Of a stretch of DNA of 64,000 nt, positions 1 through 7,501 are shown one piece after another. Source of the stretch: Parcubacteria group bacterium LiPW_15 (lineage in GTDB: Bacteria; Patescibacteria; Paceibacteria; UBA6257; 2-01-FULL-56-20); NCBI GenBank assembly GCA_007375645.1, contig VMER01000001.1, forward strand, positions 124,001-188,000, read 5' to 3'. The translations under genes and the position numbers were made by a program. The notes below the pieces were generated by a model that searched no databases, had not been told where the DNA came from, and was given only the letters and a program-made list of their open reading frames with translations. Each line of letters opens with the position of its first letter. Position 1 is the first letter of the stretch.

Positions 1-1
1 G

Positions 2-748
2 AGCGGCGGCGAGGGCAAAGAATTCGACCCGATGTCCGTGTTCACGGAAATAATGGGCCGGCTTTTGCCGGACGAATTCTTGGGAGTCCAGATGATCCTT
101 ATGCCCATAAGCACGAAAAGCGTTCGGGAGAAATACAAGCCGCTTCTTGAAAAATTGAAGGCAAAGCCCAAGGAGGGCGAGACCTTGGATACCACCACCC
201 TGAAACTGACTTTGGGAACCGACGCGAAAAAAGTAAAAGTAGTTGAGGAAAATTTGTCCAAGCCTTTTTTCAACACGCTCATCCGAGCGATATATGTTGC
301 GCCCCGATCTTCTTTCCGCGAGAAATACGCGAAGCAGGGGATAGTGAGCTCCTTCAATCAATACGCGTCTCCGGATCTGAATTCATTCAAGAAAAATTCG
401 CAAACCGAGATCGGCGATGTGCTTCCGAATCCGGACAAACTTTTTGCTCTCTTTCCAAAAAGCCGGGATGAAGCCAGGAAGGAGCGGATATTGCACACCT
501 ACCGGCATCGGGACGTTCCTCCGGTAAGCGCCATGGGCAAACTTATAAGCTCGATGTTTTTTCATACAAATAATGCTTCGAGATTTGTGGAACTGTCCAC
601 GGAATCTTTGGCCACCGTTTTCCATCTGCCGACCACTGTGGTTTTGACGGCGCCGTTCATGCAGAGAGTCGAAAGCAGGAAGGTCGGTCCGCCTCAAGGG
701 CTCGCGATATTCGGCGGGAACGAAGATCTGGAAATATTCGAAACATGA
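2..748 (+). CDS. Hypothetical protein next to HerA/VirD4-like ATPase (5' end missing)
   Basis: The reading frame is open from the window edge, so the N-terminus lies outside; the first visible ATG (32) is probably internal. I see 248 residues, mostly soluble, with a charged helical middle part and near the C-terminus the stretch LSTESLATVFHLPT. A motif of that kind is common in proteins encoded beside HerA/TraG-type ATPases, including Patescibacteria. It ends in an ATGA overlap with the next gene and is followed by the ATPase, so the three are probably co-transcribed. Family membership rests on context and that motif. Confidence 0.7.
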   Translation, partial: SGGEGKEFDPMSVFTEIMGRLLPDEFLGVQMILMPISTKSVREKYKPLLEKLKAKPKEGETLDTTTLKLTLGTDAKKVKVVEENLSKPFFNTLIRAIYVAPRSSFREKYAKQGIVSSFNQYASPDLNSFKKNSQTEIGDVLPNPDKLFALFPKSRDEARKERILHTYRHRDVPPVSAMGKLISSMFFHTNNASRFVELSTESLATVFHLPTTVVLTAPFMQRVESRKVGPPQGLAIFGGNEDLEIFET

Positions 749-1251
749 ACCTAGATTTTTCAAATCTCACCTTGCCTCAGATATTCGAATACATCCGCAT
801 CGGGATAATCATTTTTGATTTTCTGTTGGTCGCGGCGACTATTCATATATTCATGAAAGCGATAAAGATAAGGCCTCGGTTCAGGGCCGATATTAACCGG
901 GCGCCGGTCTTAACCATCCGCAAAGAGGAATTGCTCGAAAAATGGAACGCGATAATGGAAAAATACACCGACGGCAAACCGGACAATCTGAAGATCGCGG
1001 TTATCCAGGGCGACGCCATGATCGACGGCATTCTTAAAAACGCCGGTCTCAAAGGCGAGCATATGGCCGATCGTTTGGATAATATCGAGCCGGGCGAGCT
1101 CAAGAGTTTCGAAGACCTTTGGCGTTCGCACAAGATCCGCAACAACATCGTTCACAACGAAGCCTTCGTGCTTAACAAGCAGATCGCGGAAACGGCTATC
1201 AAAGGTTACGAAAAGTTTTTAAAAGAGCTGGGGGTCTTAACTTCACAATAA
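745..1251 (+). CDS. Membrane-anchored protein with HEPN-like RNNIVH motif
   Basis: A 168-residue protein with one N-terminal membrane helix (about residues 13-36) and a cytoplasmic helical domain. The domain ends with KIRNNIVHNEAF followed by an amphipathic helix. R-x4-H fits the HEPN fold signature, but catalytic activity cannot be inferred. It starts inside the stop of the preceding gene (ATGA) and ends one base before the ATPase gene, so translation is likely coupled across all three. It probably sits at the membrane as a partner of that ATPase. Confidence 0.75.
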   Translation: MNLDFSNLTLPQIFEYIRIGIIIFDFLLVAATIHIFMKAIKIRPRFRADINRAPVLTIRKEELLEKWNAIMEKYTDGKPDNLKIAVIQGDAMIDGILKNAGLKGEHMADRLDNIEPGELKSFEDLWRSHKIRNNIVHNEAFVLNKQIAETAIKGYEKFLKELGVLTSQ

Positions 1252-1252
1252 A

Positions 1253-2794
1253 ATGGCAAAAGAAAAAAAAGACGTAGTATTTTTCGCGAAAACGGACTTC
1301 CGGGACGCCGACCGAATTTTCGGTATTAAGCGCGCCGACCGGAGACAGCATATGTATGTGATAGGAAAGACGGGAACCGGTAAAACCACTTTGCTTCGCA
1401 ACATGGTCATTCAAGACATCGCGAACGGCGAGGGTCTTTGCGTGGTGGACCCGCACGGAGAGTTCGTCGAAGATCTTTTGAAAATGATCCCGAAAGACAG
1501 ATTGGACGATGTGGTCTACTTTAACCCGGGCGACCCCGATTTTCATGTCGGCTTTAATCCTTTGGAGATAAGCGACCCGAGGTATAAGCATCTTGTGGCT
1601 TCCGGACTGATGGCCATCTTTACCAAGATCTGGGCTGGCGTTTGGTCGCCTAGAATGGAATATATTTTGAACAACTGCGTCTTGGGCCTTTTGGATACTC
1701 CGGGGACAACTCTCTTGGGAATACCGAGGCTTCTGGTGGACAAGGAATTCAGGCAAAAAGTAGTCGCGAATATTCAGGATCCGGTGGTCAAAGCTTTCTG
1801 GTCCACGGAATACGAAGCCTGGAAAGACCAATATCGAAACGAGGCCATTGCCCCTATCCAAAACAAAGTAGGACAATTTTTGTCCGTTACTTTGGTCAGG
1901 AATATTGTCGGACAGCAAAAGAGCACCGTGGATTTCTTCGAGATAATGAACAGCGGAAAGATCCTCTTGGTTAACGTGTCTAAGGGCAGGATCGGAGAAG
2001 ATAACTCCGCGCTTTTGGGCGCGATGGTTATCACCAAGATACAGCTCTCCGCGATGGATCGCATCCGTGTTCCCGAAGAAGAGCGCGTGGACTTCTACTT
2101 ATATGTCGACGAATTTCAAAACTTCGCGACCGATTCTTTCGCCAATATCCTTTCCGAGGCGCGCAAATACCGTCTTTGTCTTACCATGGCGCATCAATAC
2201 ATCGGCCAGCTGGTGACGGATGTTTCCACAAAAGTTCGGGATGCTATTTTCGGTAACGTGGGAACCCAAATGATCATGAGAGTCGGTGCGGCTGATGCGG
2301 ATTTTCTGGCCAAGGAATTGGAGCCGGAATTCGGCGCGCAGGACATGGTGAATCTTCCGAATCGCAGAATATATCTAAAGCTTATGGTGGACGGCGTGAC
2401 TTCCCGTTCGTTTTCCGCCGCCACTTTGCCTCCGATAAAAACTCAATTTGAAGCTGCTGCGGAAGAAGACGTTATTAAAACCTCAAGGAAACGTTATGCC
2501 CGGCCTCGTTACGCGGTAGAGGAAGAGATAAGCGAGTGGAGCGAGGTTATGGGAGGCCCCCGAGGCGGGTCGCCAGCGCCGAGACAGGAAGCTCCTAGGC
2601 AAATGATTCCTTCCGAAGAACGAAGAGAAGCCCCGACTCAAACAATTTCCTTGAAAGAACTTGAAGGCAAAGAAACTTTCCCGTCCAAAGAAAAGGAACG
2701 GAAACCGGTTGAACCGTCGGATATTGATTCGGTAAGAAAAATGATAAGCGATGCAATGTCCGCTCCGAAAGACGAAGACGAAAATGAAAAATAA
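1253..2794 (+). CDS. VirD4/TraG/HerA-like ATPase (type IV secretion DNA-binding domain)
   Basis: A 513-residue P-loop ATPase of the HerA/FtsK superfamily. Walker A GKTGTGKTT is near residue 38 and Walker B YLYVDEFQNF near 280. Other family segments are VVDPHGEF, NPGD and RKYRLCLTMAHQY. Such proteins couple ATP hydrolysis to DNA movement or to loading of secretion channels. No membrane helix is seen, so anchoring would come from the two upstream proteins. The last 110 residues are charged, proline-rich and probably disordered. Its 3' end overlaps trmD by 11 bases. Confidence 0.9.
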   Translation: MAKEKKDVVFFAKTDFRDADRIFGIKRADRRQHMYVIGKTGTGKTTLLRNMVIQDIANGEGLCVVDPHGEFVEDLLKMIPKDRLDDVVYFNPGDPDFHVGFNPLEISDPRYKHLVASGLMAIFTKIWAGVWSPRMEYILNNCVLGLLDTPGTTLLGIPRLLVDKEFRQKVVANIQDPVVKAFWSTEYEAWKDQYRNEAIAPIQNKVGQFLSVTLVRNIVGQQKSTVDFFEIMNSGKILLVNVSKGRIGEDNSALLGAMVITKIQLSAMDRIRVPEEERVDFYLYVDEFQNFATDSFANILSEARKYRLCLTMAHQYIGQLVTDVSTKVRDAIFGNVGTQMIMRVGAADADFLAKELEPEFGAQDMVNLPNRRIYLKLMVDGVTSRSFSAATLPPIKTQFEAAAEEDVIKTSRKRYARPRYAVEEEISEWSEVMGGPRGGSPAPRQEAPRQMIPSEERREAPTQTISLKELEGKETFPSKEKERKPVEPSDIDSVRKMISDAMSAPKDEDENEK

Positions 2795-3419
2795 GCTCGA
2801 GGTAGTTATTCTAACTGCCTTTCCGAAGATATTCGATTCTTATTTGAACGAGTCGCTTTTTAAGCGCGCTATTGCCAAAAAGATATTGAAATTTAAGATA
2901 GTGAACTTGCGTGATTTCGCGACCGGTAAACACAAGAAAATCGACGATCGGCCGTTCGGCGGGGGACCGGGAATGGTCTTGATGGTAGAGCCGATAACCA
3001 AGGCGCTTAAATCGCTAGGCGCGAAAAATAAAACCAGAACTATTTTGTTTTCCACCCGGGGTAAAAAGTTAGATGCGGCGATGGCGAAGCGACTTTCCAA
3101 ATATGACCGGCTTATCCTAATTTCGGGCCGCTACGAGGGCGTGGACGAACGAGTGGCGGAAGCGTTGGCGGACGAAGAAGTGTCTATCGGAGATTTTGTG
3201 CTTTCGGGAGGCGAACTTCCCGCCTTGGTGCTTTCCGAATCTGTCGCGCGATTCCTACCCGGATTCTTGGGCAAACTCGAATCGCTCGAGGAACTTAAAG
3301 GTTCATATCCCGTTTATACTCGTCCCGAGGAGTTCAAGCTCGGGAAAAAGAAGCTAAAAGTCCCGCAGGTCCTGCTTTCGGGAGATCATAAAAAGATCGA
3401 GGAGTGGAGAAGAAAATAA
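2784..3419 (+). CDS. trmD: tRNA (guanine-N1-)-methyltransferase TrmD
   Basis: TrmD makes m1G37 in tRNAs that read codons beginning with C or with G at position 36, using S-adenosylmethionine, and so prevents frameshifting. Family segments are DDRPFGGGPGMV (about residues 53-64), ISGRYEGVDERV and SIGDFVLSGGE, which form the trefoil-knot SAM site. Length (211 aa) is slightly short but complete. I chose ATG 2784 (MKNKLEVVILT) rather than the upstream 2751 because homologues begin there. It overlaps the ATPase gene and lacks the usual rpsP-rimM-rplS neighbours. Confidence 0.96.
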   Translation: MKNKLEVVILTAFPKIFDSYLNESLFKRAIAKKILKFKIVNLRDFATGKHKKIDDRPFGGGPGMVLMVEPITKALKSLGAKNKTRTILFSTRGKKLDAAMAKRLSKYDRLILISGRYEGVDERVAEALADEEVSIGDFVLSGGELPALVLSESVARFLPGFLGKLESLEELKGSYPVYTRPEEFKLGKKKLKVPQVLLSGDHKKIEEWRRK

Positions 3420-3497
3420 AGGAAGGGTATCATAACGGCAAAAGAACGATTATATTTATTGTGATGGATAAACACCGAAAAATGATGCCTACCCACA

Positions 3498-4715
3498 ATG
3501 ATTAGAATCACTAACATCAAAATCGAAAATTTTCGTTCCTGTATAAGTACCACGATTGCCTTACGCAAGGATTTGACAACTTTGATAGGTATCAACGGAG
3601 CTGGGAAGAGCAATATTCTAACCGGCATTCAACTACTGAGGTCGGCGGTGGCGACAAGTAGAAATAGATTTATTCATAAAGGCATTAGAGAGTCTCTTTC
3701 TCAAACTAACATCAGGTTAGATATAGACATCGACAACAAAAAATATATTCTGAAGGCAAATATCTACTACGATACAGATGAAGAAAATATAGACGAAATT
3801 GATTCCGTTGAAATTTTTATCAAAAAAGCAGGCTCTACTCGGACTTGGGCCCCAATAAACGGACGCTCGTTAGATCTTATCCAACGATATAAATATCTAC
3901 ATAGAGTCCCGGAGAACTACATTCACTATTACAGTGATTTTAATGCCGAGGATAAATTAAACATTAGAATATTGGAATACTTAGCAAGCATAAGTTATTA
4001 CGGCGCAACTCAATTTTCGGATCCAACACAATCTCCAGTATCAATAGAGCTCGAAGACTCCAAACCTTCCTTGAGGACATATAGAACGGGGATGCCGCAT
4101 AATAAATTTATTTTTGATTTATTTATTAGCTGGAAAAAAAAGAAAAAAGAATTTAATAGATTTATTAATATAGTCAACAAAAATGGAATTGGTTTAATCA
4201 GCGATATCAAATTTGCTGAGTTTAACTTACCCAATAGCACCTATGGGGTTAAACCAGGGGGGAAGATTAGAAAGGAGGTCAAAAGTAAAAATATTATAAT
4301 TCCCTCAGTCATTCTTGACGGCTTGTCGTTATCCCCGAATCAACTTTCAGAGGGAACATTCAAAACGCTAGCGTTAATATTTTATATACTCAATGATCAA
4401 AGCGAACTTCTTTTAATTGAAGAGCCGGAAGTTTGTGTGCATCACGGTTTACTAAATAGCATAATTGAATTAATTAAAATCCAGTCAAAGCAGAAACAAA
4501 TAGTTGTCAGCACCCATTCAGACTACGTCTTGGACAAAATTAATCCAGAGAACGTTATAATCGTTAGGCGCAATAAAAAGGATGGTACAACTGCCAAGGC
4601 GTTGACCAAAACCCTTTCAAAGAACGACTTCGCGGTCTTGAAGGAATATTTAAACACCTCCGGAAACCTGGGTGAATATTGGAAGGAAGGGGGATTCGAA
4701 AATGAGCCAGATTAA
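3498..4715 (+). CDS. AAA/OLD-type ATPase of a putative defence pair
   Basis: A 405-residue SMC/RecF-like ATPase. It opens with IKIENFRSC, followed by Walker A GINGAGKSN (about residues 33-41). Later come the signature-like LSEGTFK, Walker B LLLIEEPEVCVHHG and the switch STHSDYV, in the order of OLD-family and AAA_21 ATPases. The next gene overlaps it by 14 bp and encodes a TOPRIM-like partner. The same pairing is seen in RloA/RloB, AbiLi/AbiLii and PARIS-type anti-phage modules. The gene is clearly more AT-rich than trmD before it, which suggests transfer. Defence function is inferred. Confidence 0.88.
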   Translation: MIRITNIKIENFRSCISTTIALRKDLTTLIGINGAGKSNILTGIQLLRSAVATSRNRFIHKGIRESLSQTNIRLDIDIDNKKYILKANIYYDTDEENIDEIDSVEIFIKKAGSTRTWAPINGRSLDLIQRYKYLHRVPENYIHYYSDFNAEDKLNIRILEYLASISYYGATQFSDPTQSPVSIELEDSKPSLRTYRTGMPHNKFIFDLFISWKKKKKEFNRFINIVNKNGIGLISDIKFAEFNLPNSTYGVKPGGKIRKEVKSKNIIIPSVILDGLSLSPNQLSEGTFKTLALIFYILNDQSELLLIEEPEVCVHHGLLNSIIELIKIQSKQKQIVVSTHSDYVLDKINPENVIIVRRNKKDGTTAKALTKTLSKNDFAVLKEYLNTSGNLGEYWKEGGFENEPD

Positions 4716-5280
4716 GCGCATCGGCATAATTGCCGAAGATGAGAGCGATTTTGAATCATCGAAAATTCTTATAAGGCGGTTAACTAAAAAAAAGAATTTA
4801 GATTTTAGAAAAAGTCTCGCAAACGGTTGTGGCAGGTTAAAGAGGAAGGCACCTACTTTTGCGGTTGATTTAAAAAATAGAGGTTGTGATTTGCTAATTC
4901 TCATGCATGACTTGGACAAGAATAATCTTGAAAAATTAAGGACGGAACTTGGAAAATTATTGCGCGGGAATCCTTTTCCAAAATATTTTGTTTGTATTCC
5001 AATCGAAGAAATTGAAGCATGGTTTTTAAGTGATCCGGCTACCATTAAAAAAGTTTTTAAGCTTAAACGCACTCCGAAAGTTGGCGACGAACCAGAGAGT
5101 ATTGATTCTCCGAAAGAGAAATTAGGAGAATATGTTTATTCATGCTCGGGTAATGAAAAAAAATATATTAATACGCACCATAATGCGCAGCTTGCATCGC
5201 AAGTCTCGCTAGATTTAATCAGAAAGAAGTGTGGGGCTTTCAATGAGTTGTGTAATTTTATTCTGACCCAAAAATATTAA
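4702..5280 (+). CDS. TOPRIM-like (DUF4276/RloB-type) partner of AAA ATPase
   Basis: A 192-residue protein with three TOPRIM-like landmarks: an acidic loop IIAEDESD near the N-terminus, LMHDLD (D-x-D) near residue 70, and IPIEEIEAWFLSD, typical of DUF4276/RloB proteins. I chose ATG 4702 because it follows the purine-rich GGAAGGAAGGGGG at 4681-4693; an upstream start at 4672 is possible. It overlaps the ATPase gene, so the two are translationally coupled. In related modules the TOPRIM protein is the nuclease effector and the ATPase the sensor. Activity here is inference. Confidence 0.8.
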   Translation: MSQIKRIGIIAEDESDFESSKILIRRLTKKKNLDFRKSLANGCGRLKRKAPTFAVDLKNRGCDLLILMHDLDKNNLEKLRTELGKLLRGNPFPKYFVCIPIEEIEAWFLSDPATIKKVFKLKRTPKVGDEPESIDSPKEKLGEYVYSCSGNEKKYINTHHNAQLASQVSLDLIRKKCGAFNELCNFILTQKY

Positions 5281-5305
5281 AAACCCGTTTATTTCTTGGA
5301 AAAGT

Positions 5306-5334
5306 TTGACATCGCCCGCGCGGATTGATAATCT
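5306..5334 (+). promoter_or_regulatory. Consensus sigma-70 promoter of small-gene cassette 1
   Basis: TTGACA (5306-5311), a 17-bp spacer and TAATCT (5329-5334) lie 33 bp before the first small gene of the cassette. The -35 is a perfect consensus. Confidence 0.8.
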
Positions 5335-5367
5335 GCGGCCAGTATCGATTGAAAGGGGAGACAGGCA

Positions 5368-5634
5368 ATGAGCCACAAGAATCCGACCGGTTGTTGGGTG
5401 TACAAAGGAAGCTACTCCGTGCTTCTCGCGGACGAGGCGGGCACCAATCATCTACCGCCAGGAGCGGTGTTGAGCGGTAGGACTGTGCGTGTTCAGGATG
5501 GATCGGTCGCTCAGTCGATGGGCGGCATCAACCTCTATGCCGAGGGAATCTCTTTCGGCTGGGGCTACAAGGGCCTCAAAGAGATCCGCGATGGCAGAGG
5601 CAAGCTCCTCTGGCAGAACAAAGACTATCGCTGA
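5368..5634 (+). CDS. Small hypothetical protein (88 aa), cassette 1
   Basis: An unrecognised 88-residue soluble protein rich in glycine and small residues (many short beta-prone segments, for example GISFGWGYKG). It is supported by the promoter 33 bp upstream, the Shine-Dalgarno GGGGAG about 8 nt before the ATG, and base composition much richer in GC than the preceding AAA/TOPRIM pair. A second small gene follows 41 bp downstream and a terminator closes the unit. No signal peptide or membrane helix is seen. Confidence 0.65.
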   Translation: MSHKNPTGCWVYKGSYSVLLADEAGTNHLPPGAVLSGRTVRVQDGSVAQSMGGINLYAEGISFGWGYKGLKEIRDGRGKLLWQNKDYR

Positions 5635-5675
5635 ACAGATTTCTGAATCGGCGGAACAGAGAAGGGAGAAGTTAC

Positions 5676-5903
5676 ATGTCCGAGAAATTCTCTGCGGGAA
5701 GCAATGTGCGTCTCTACGAAGGGCCAGCTTTCCACCGGGTCCGACCCATGGTTTCCCCGCTCGTGCACGGAGAGACGTACGTGGTGGCGGAGACCATGGT
5801 GAGTACATGCTCCGGGGGACAGGAGGGACAACTCGTTCGTGTCCATCTGCCCAACGGCTGTAGGTCCAACTGGATCGAAGCGACCTGGCTCTGCCAGGCT
5901 TAG
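5676..5903 (+). CDS. Small hypothetical protein (75 aa), cassette 1
   Basis: An unrecognised 75-residue protein with predicted beta strands (NVRLYEG, TYVVAETMV, QLVRVHLP) and a tryptophan-containing C-terminus, which suggests a small SH3-like barrel; that fold is a guess. The Shine-Dalgarno AGAAGGGAG lies about 7 nt before the ATG. It is the second gene of the cassette and is followed 14 bp later by an intrinsic terminator. Other frames across this stretch are open because of the high GC, but only this frame has a ribosome-binding site. Confidence 0.62.
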   Translation: MSEKFSAGSNVRLYEGPAFHRVRPMVSPLVHGETYVVAETMVSTCSGGQEGQLVRVHLPNGCRSNWIEATWLCQA

Positions 5904-5917
5904 ATCAGCTCTCTCAG

Positions 5918-5946
5918 GGCCTTCCGGGAAACCGGACGGCCTTTTT
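5918..5946 (+). terminator. Intrinsic terminator, GAAA tetraloop, cassette 1
   Basis: GGCC-T-TCCGG pairs with CCGGA-C-GGCC around a GAAA loop (5928-5931; one T-C mismatch) and is followed by TTTTTC. The terminator at 7435 has nearly the same design. Confidence 0.88.
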
Positions 5947-5997
5947 CATTTCAAAATTATAGCTTTTCATAATATACAAAATAACGGAGAAAATATC

Positions 5998-6026
5998 TTG
6001 ACGTTCGGCATAAAAAGTGCTACTAT
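5998..6026 (+). promoter_or_regulatory. Consensus sigma-70 promoter of small-gene cassette 2
   Basis: TTGACG (5998-6003), 17 bp, TACTAT (6021-6026), ending 63 bp before the membrane-protein gene at 6090. Confidence 0.8.
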
Positions 6027-6089
6027 CCTCGCATTAAGCAGCACCTTTAAACGGCACCTATGCCATAAAATAGGGGAAAGGAGGAGTCC

Positions 6090-6662
6090 ATGCTTCTCTC
6101 GGTTCTCGCCGCGTTGTTCCAAGTGTCCGCTTACGTGGCATATTTCGCTCAGGTGAGCGCCGGCGGATCAATTCCGAACCCGGCTTCCTGGAGCGTGTGG
6201 GCGCTTCTTTCCATCCTGAATGCCCTGACGTTCTGGAGGGCTTCGAAGGATGCGCTCGCAACAGCGCAGTTCTTCACCGGATCAGTCGCCTGTGTCATGG
6301 TTTGGACTTACTCGCTCATGACGGGGAAGTTCGTTCCGTTGGACACAAAAGCGTGGCTCGTTCTCATCTTCTGCTTCGTGGCTTGTGCGATCTGGTATGT
6401 GAAGCGAAGCGCGATTTACGCCAATCTCGTGATTGCCGGCATCTTCACCGTTTCATCGGTGCCGACTTTCGTGGGCGTGTGGCGAAACAGCCATGTGGAA
6501 CAGCCGCTTGCGTGGATGTTCTGGACAACCGCATTTGCGGTTACCACGATCAACGTGCTTCGGCGAACCGATCGAACAAAACCGCGCTGGTGGTTCATCA
6601 TGGCTATGCCGATCTATGGCCTCGTCTTCCACGGCCTGATCGCCATCTGCGCTGCACGATAA
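6090..6662 (+). CDS. Multi-pass membrane protein, cassette 2
   Basis: A 190-residue hydrophobic protein with about six membrane helices. The motif PNPASWSVWALLSILNALTFW resembles half of a PQ-loop/SWEET-like repeat, which is only a suggestion. Many Trp residues sit at helix ends. The Shine-Dalgarno GGGGAAAGGAGG lies 5 nt before the ATG. It is the first of three genes between a consensus promoter and a GAAA-loop terminator. The function is unknown. Confidence 0.72.
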   Translation: MLLSVLAALFQVSAYVAYFAQVSAGGSIPNPASWSVWALLSILNALTFWRASKDALATAQFFTGSVACVMVWTYSLMTGKFVPLDTKAWLVLIFCFVACAIWYVKRSAIYANLVIAGIFTVSSVPTFVGVWRNSHVEQPLAWMFWTTAFAVTTINVLRRTDRTKPRWWFIMAMPIYGLVFHGLIAICAAR

Positions 6663-6675
6663 GAAGGGAGGATGT

Positions 6676-7023
6676 ATGTTCACAGCAAAGCGTTATCCGG
6701 AGGGAAAGTTCCCTCCCAAACGAGGCTCCAGAAGTATCTGGCACGTTCATTGCATGACAGGCGCCATCCAGGTCTTGAGGGACCTCGAGTTCCTGAAGGC
6801 TCTGGAGGACAATCCGCGTGACAGTGCCAAGATCCTTTTCGACGACGAATCCGAGGCGCTCGTCTCTCCCGGAGACGAACTTTGGGAGGAGCTCTTGAAG
6901 TTCGTCGCGGGGGGTTTCAAAATCGCGGTTTTCCCGTTCATTTTCAAGGCGAGGTACGTTCCCTGGACGGGCGCCCCGACCGACGCGAAGGAATTCGACG
7001 CCATTGAAATCAGGAAATCCTAA
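6676..7023 (+). CDS. Small hypothetical protein (115 aa), cassette 2
   Basis: An unrecognised 115-residue soluble protein. It has a basic N-terminus, an acidic helical middle (FLKALEDNPRDSAKILFDDES) and a hydrophobic C-terminal third ending in an acidic tail. The Shine-Dalgarno GAAGGGAGG precedes the ATG by 4-5 nt. It follows the membrane-protein gene by 13 bp and is followed by another small gene 26 bp later, so the three form one unit. Confidence 0.65.
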   Translation: MFTAKRYPEGKFPPKRGSRSIWHVHCMTGAIQVLRDLEFLKALEDNPRDSAKILFDDESEALVSPGDELWEELLKFVAGGFKIAVFPFIFKARYVPWTGAPTDAKEFDAIEIRKS

Positions 7024-7049
7024 CCAACCGAACAAGGAGAGGAGAGTAT

Positions 7050-7409
7050 ATGCCGCTCGTTACCATCCACCACAAGTTCGGTGTCCCTCAGGAGGACATC
7101 ATCTGGAGCCTGGCCAAGGAATTGCCGGAAATCGTCGCCGAGGCCCTGAATGTGAAGGGAAAACCCGAGGCGCATCTCGACCCGGGCGATGTGGAGGTTC
7201 GGATCTCGAGGCTCGGCGAGCACGACGTGAACACGCGCGACGTCGAGATCATCGTCACTGCGAACTTCTACCTCGAGCGCATGGCGAACCTCGAGGAACG
7301 CGAGGAGATGATCCTGAACGCCGTCCGCGACTTTTTCGCTGACTACGATTTCAACGTCTCCGGTTACGTCTGGATCGACCTCAAGCTCGCCGCATTCGGC
7401 GCGCTGTAA
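7050..7409 (+). CDS. Small hypothetical protein (119 aa), possibly tautomerase-like
   Basis: A 119-residue protein with alternating strands and helices: VTIHHKF at the N-terminus, EVRISRLGEHDVNTRDVEIIV in the middle and a helix before NVSGYVWIDLKLAAFG. The layout recalls small tautomerase or ferredoxin-like alpha/beta folds, but I cannot identify the N-terminal proline chemistry with certainty (Pro2 is present), so I assign no function. The Shine-Dalgarno AAGGAGAGGAG precedes the start. It is the last gene of cassette 2. Confidence 0.68.
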   Translation: MPLVTIHHKFGVPQEDIIWSLAKELPEIVAEALNVKGKPEAHLDPGDVEVRISRLGEHDVNTRDVEIIVTANFYLERMANLEEREEMILNAVRDFFADYDFNVSGYVWIDLKLAAFGAL

Positions 7410-7434
7410 CAAGACAGACGCAGCAGTTCTTCAT

Positions 7435-7464
7435 GGCCGTTCGGGAAACCGAGCGGCCTTTTTC
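7435..7464 (+). terminator. Intrinsic terminator, GAAA tetraloop, cassette 2
   Basis: A 10-bp stem (GGCCGTTCGG with CCGAGCGGCC, one G-T pair) around GAAA, then TTTTTC. It also shows that the longest possible ORF of the following gene, from 7433, is not its true start. Confidence 0.92.
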
Positions 7465-7485
7465 TTTTGTAAAATTAGAACTTGT

Positions 7486-7491
7486 TATACT
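7486..7491 (+). promoter_or_regulatory. Extended -10 before comEC
   Basis: TGT-TATACT (TG at 7483-7484) ends 10 nt before ATG 7502. A leader of only a few bases is expected. Confidence 0.55.
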
Positions 7492-7501
7492 TTTATACAT
7501 A

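Noticed and set aside
5489..5863. Alternative-frame ORFs of cassette 1 (124, 118 and 73 codons)
   Set aside because: High GC keeps several frames open, but only 5368-5634 and 5676-5903 have Shine-Dalgarno sequences and the right order with promoter and terminator.
6197..6757. 186-codon plus-strand ORF in another frame of the 6090-6662 gene
   Set aside because: It overlaps a membrane-protein gene with a good ribosome-binding site and has none itself; composition is that of a shadow frame.
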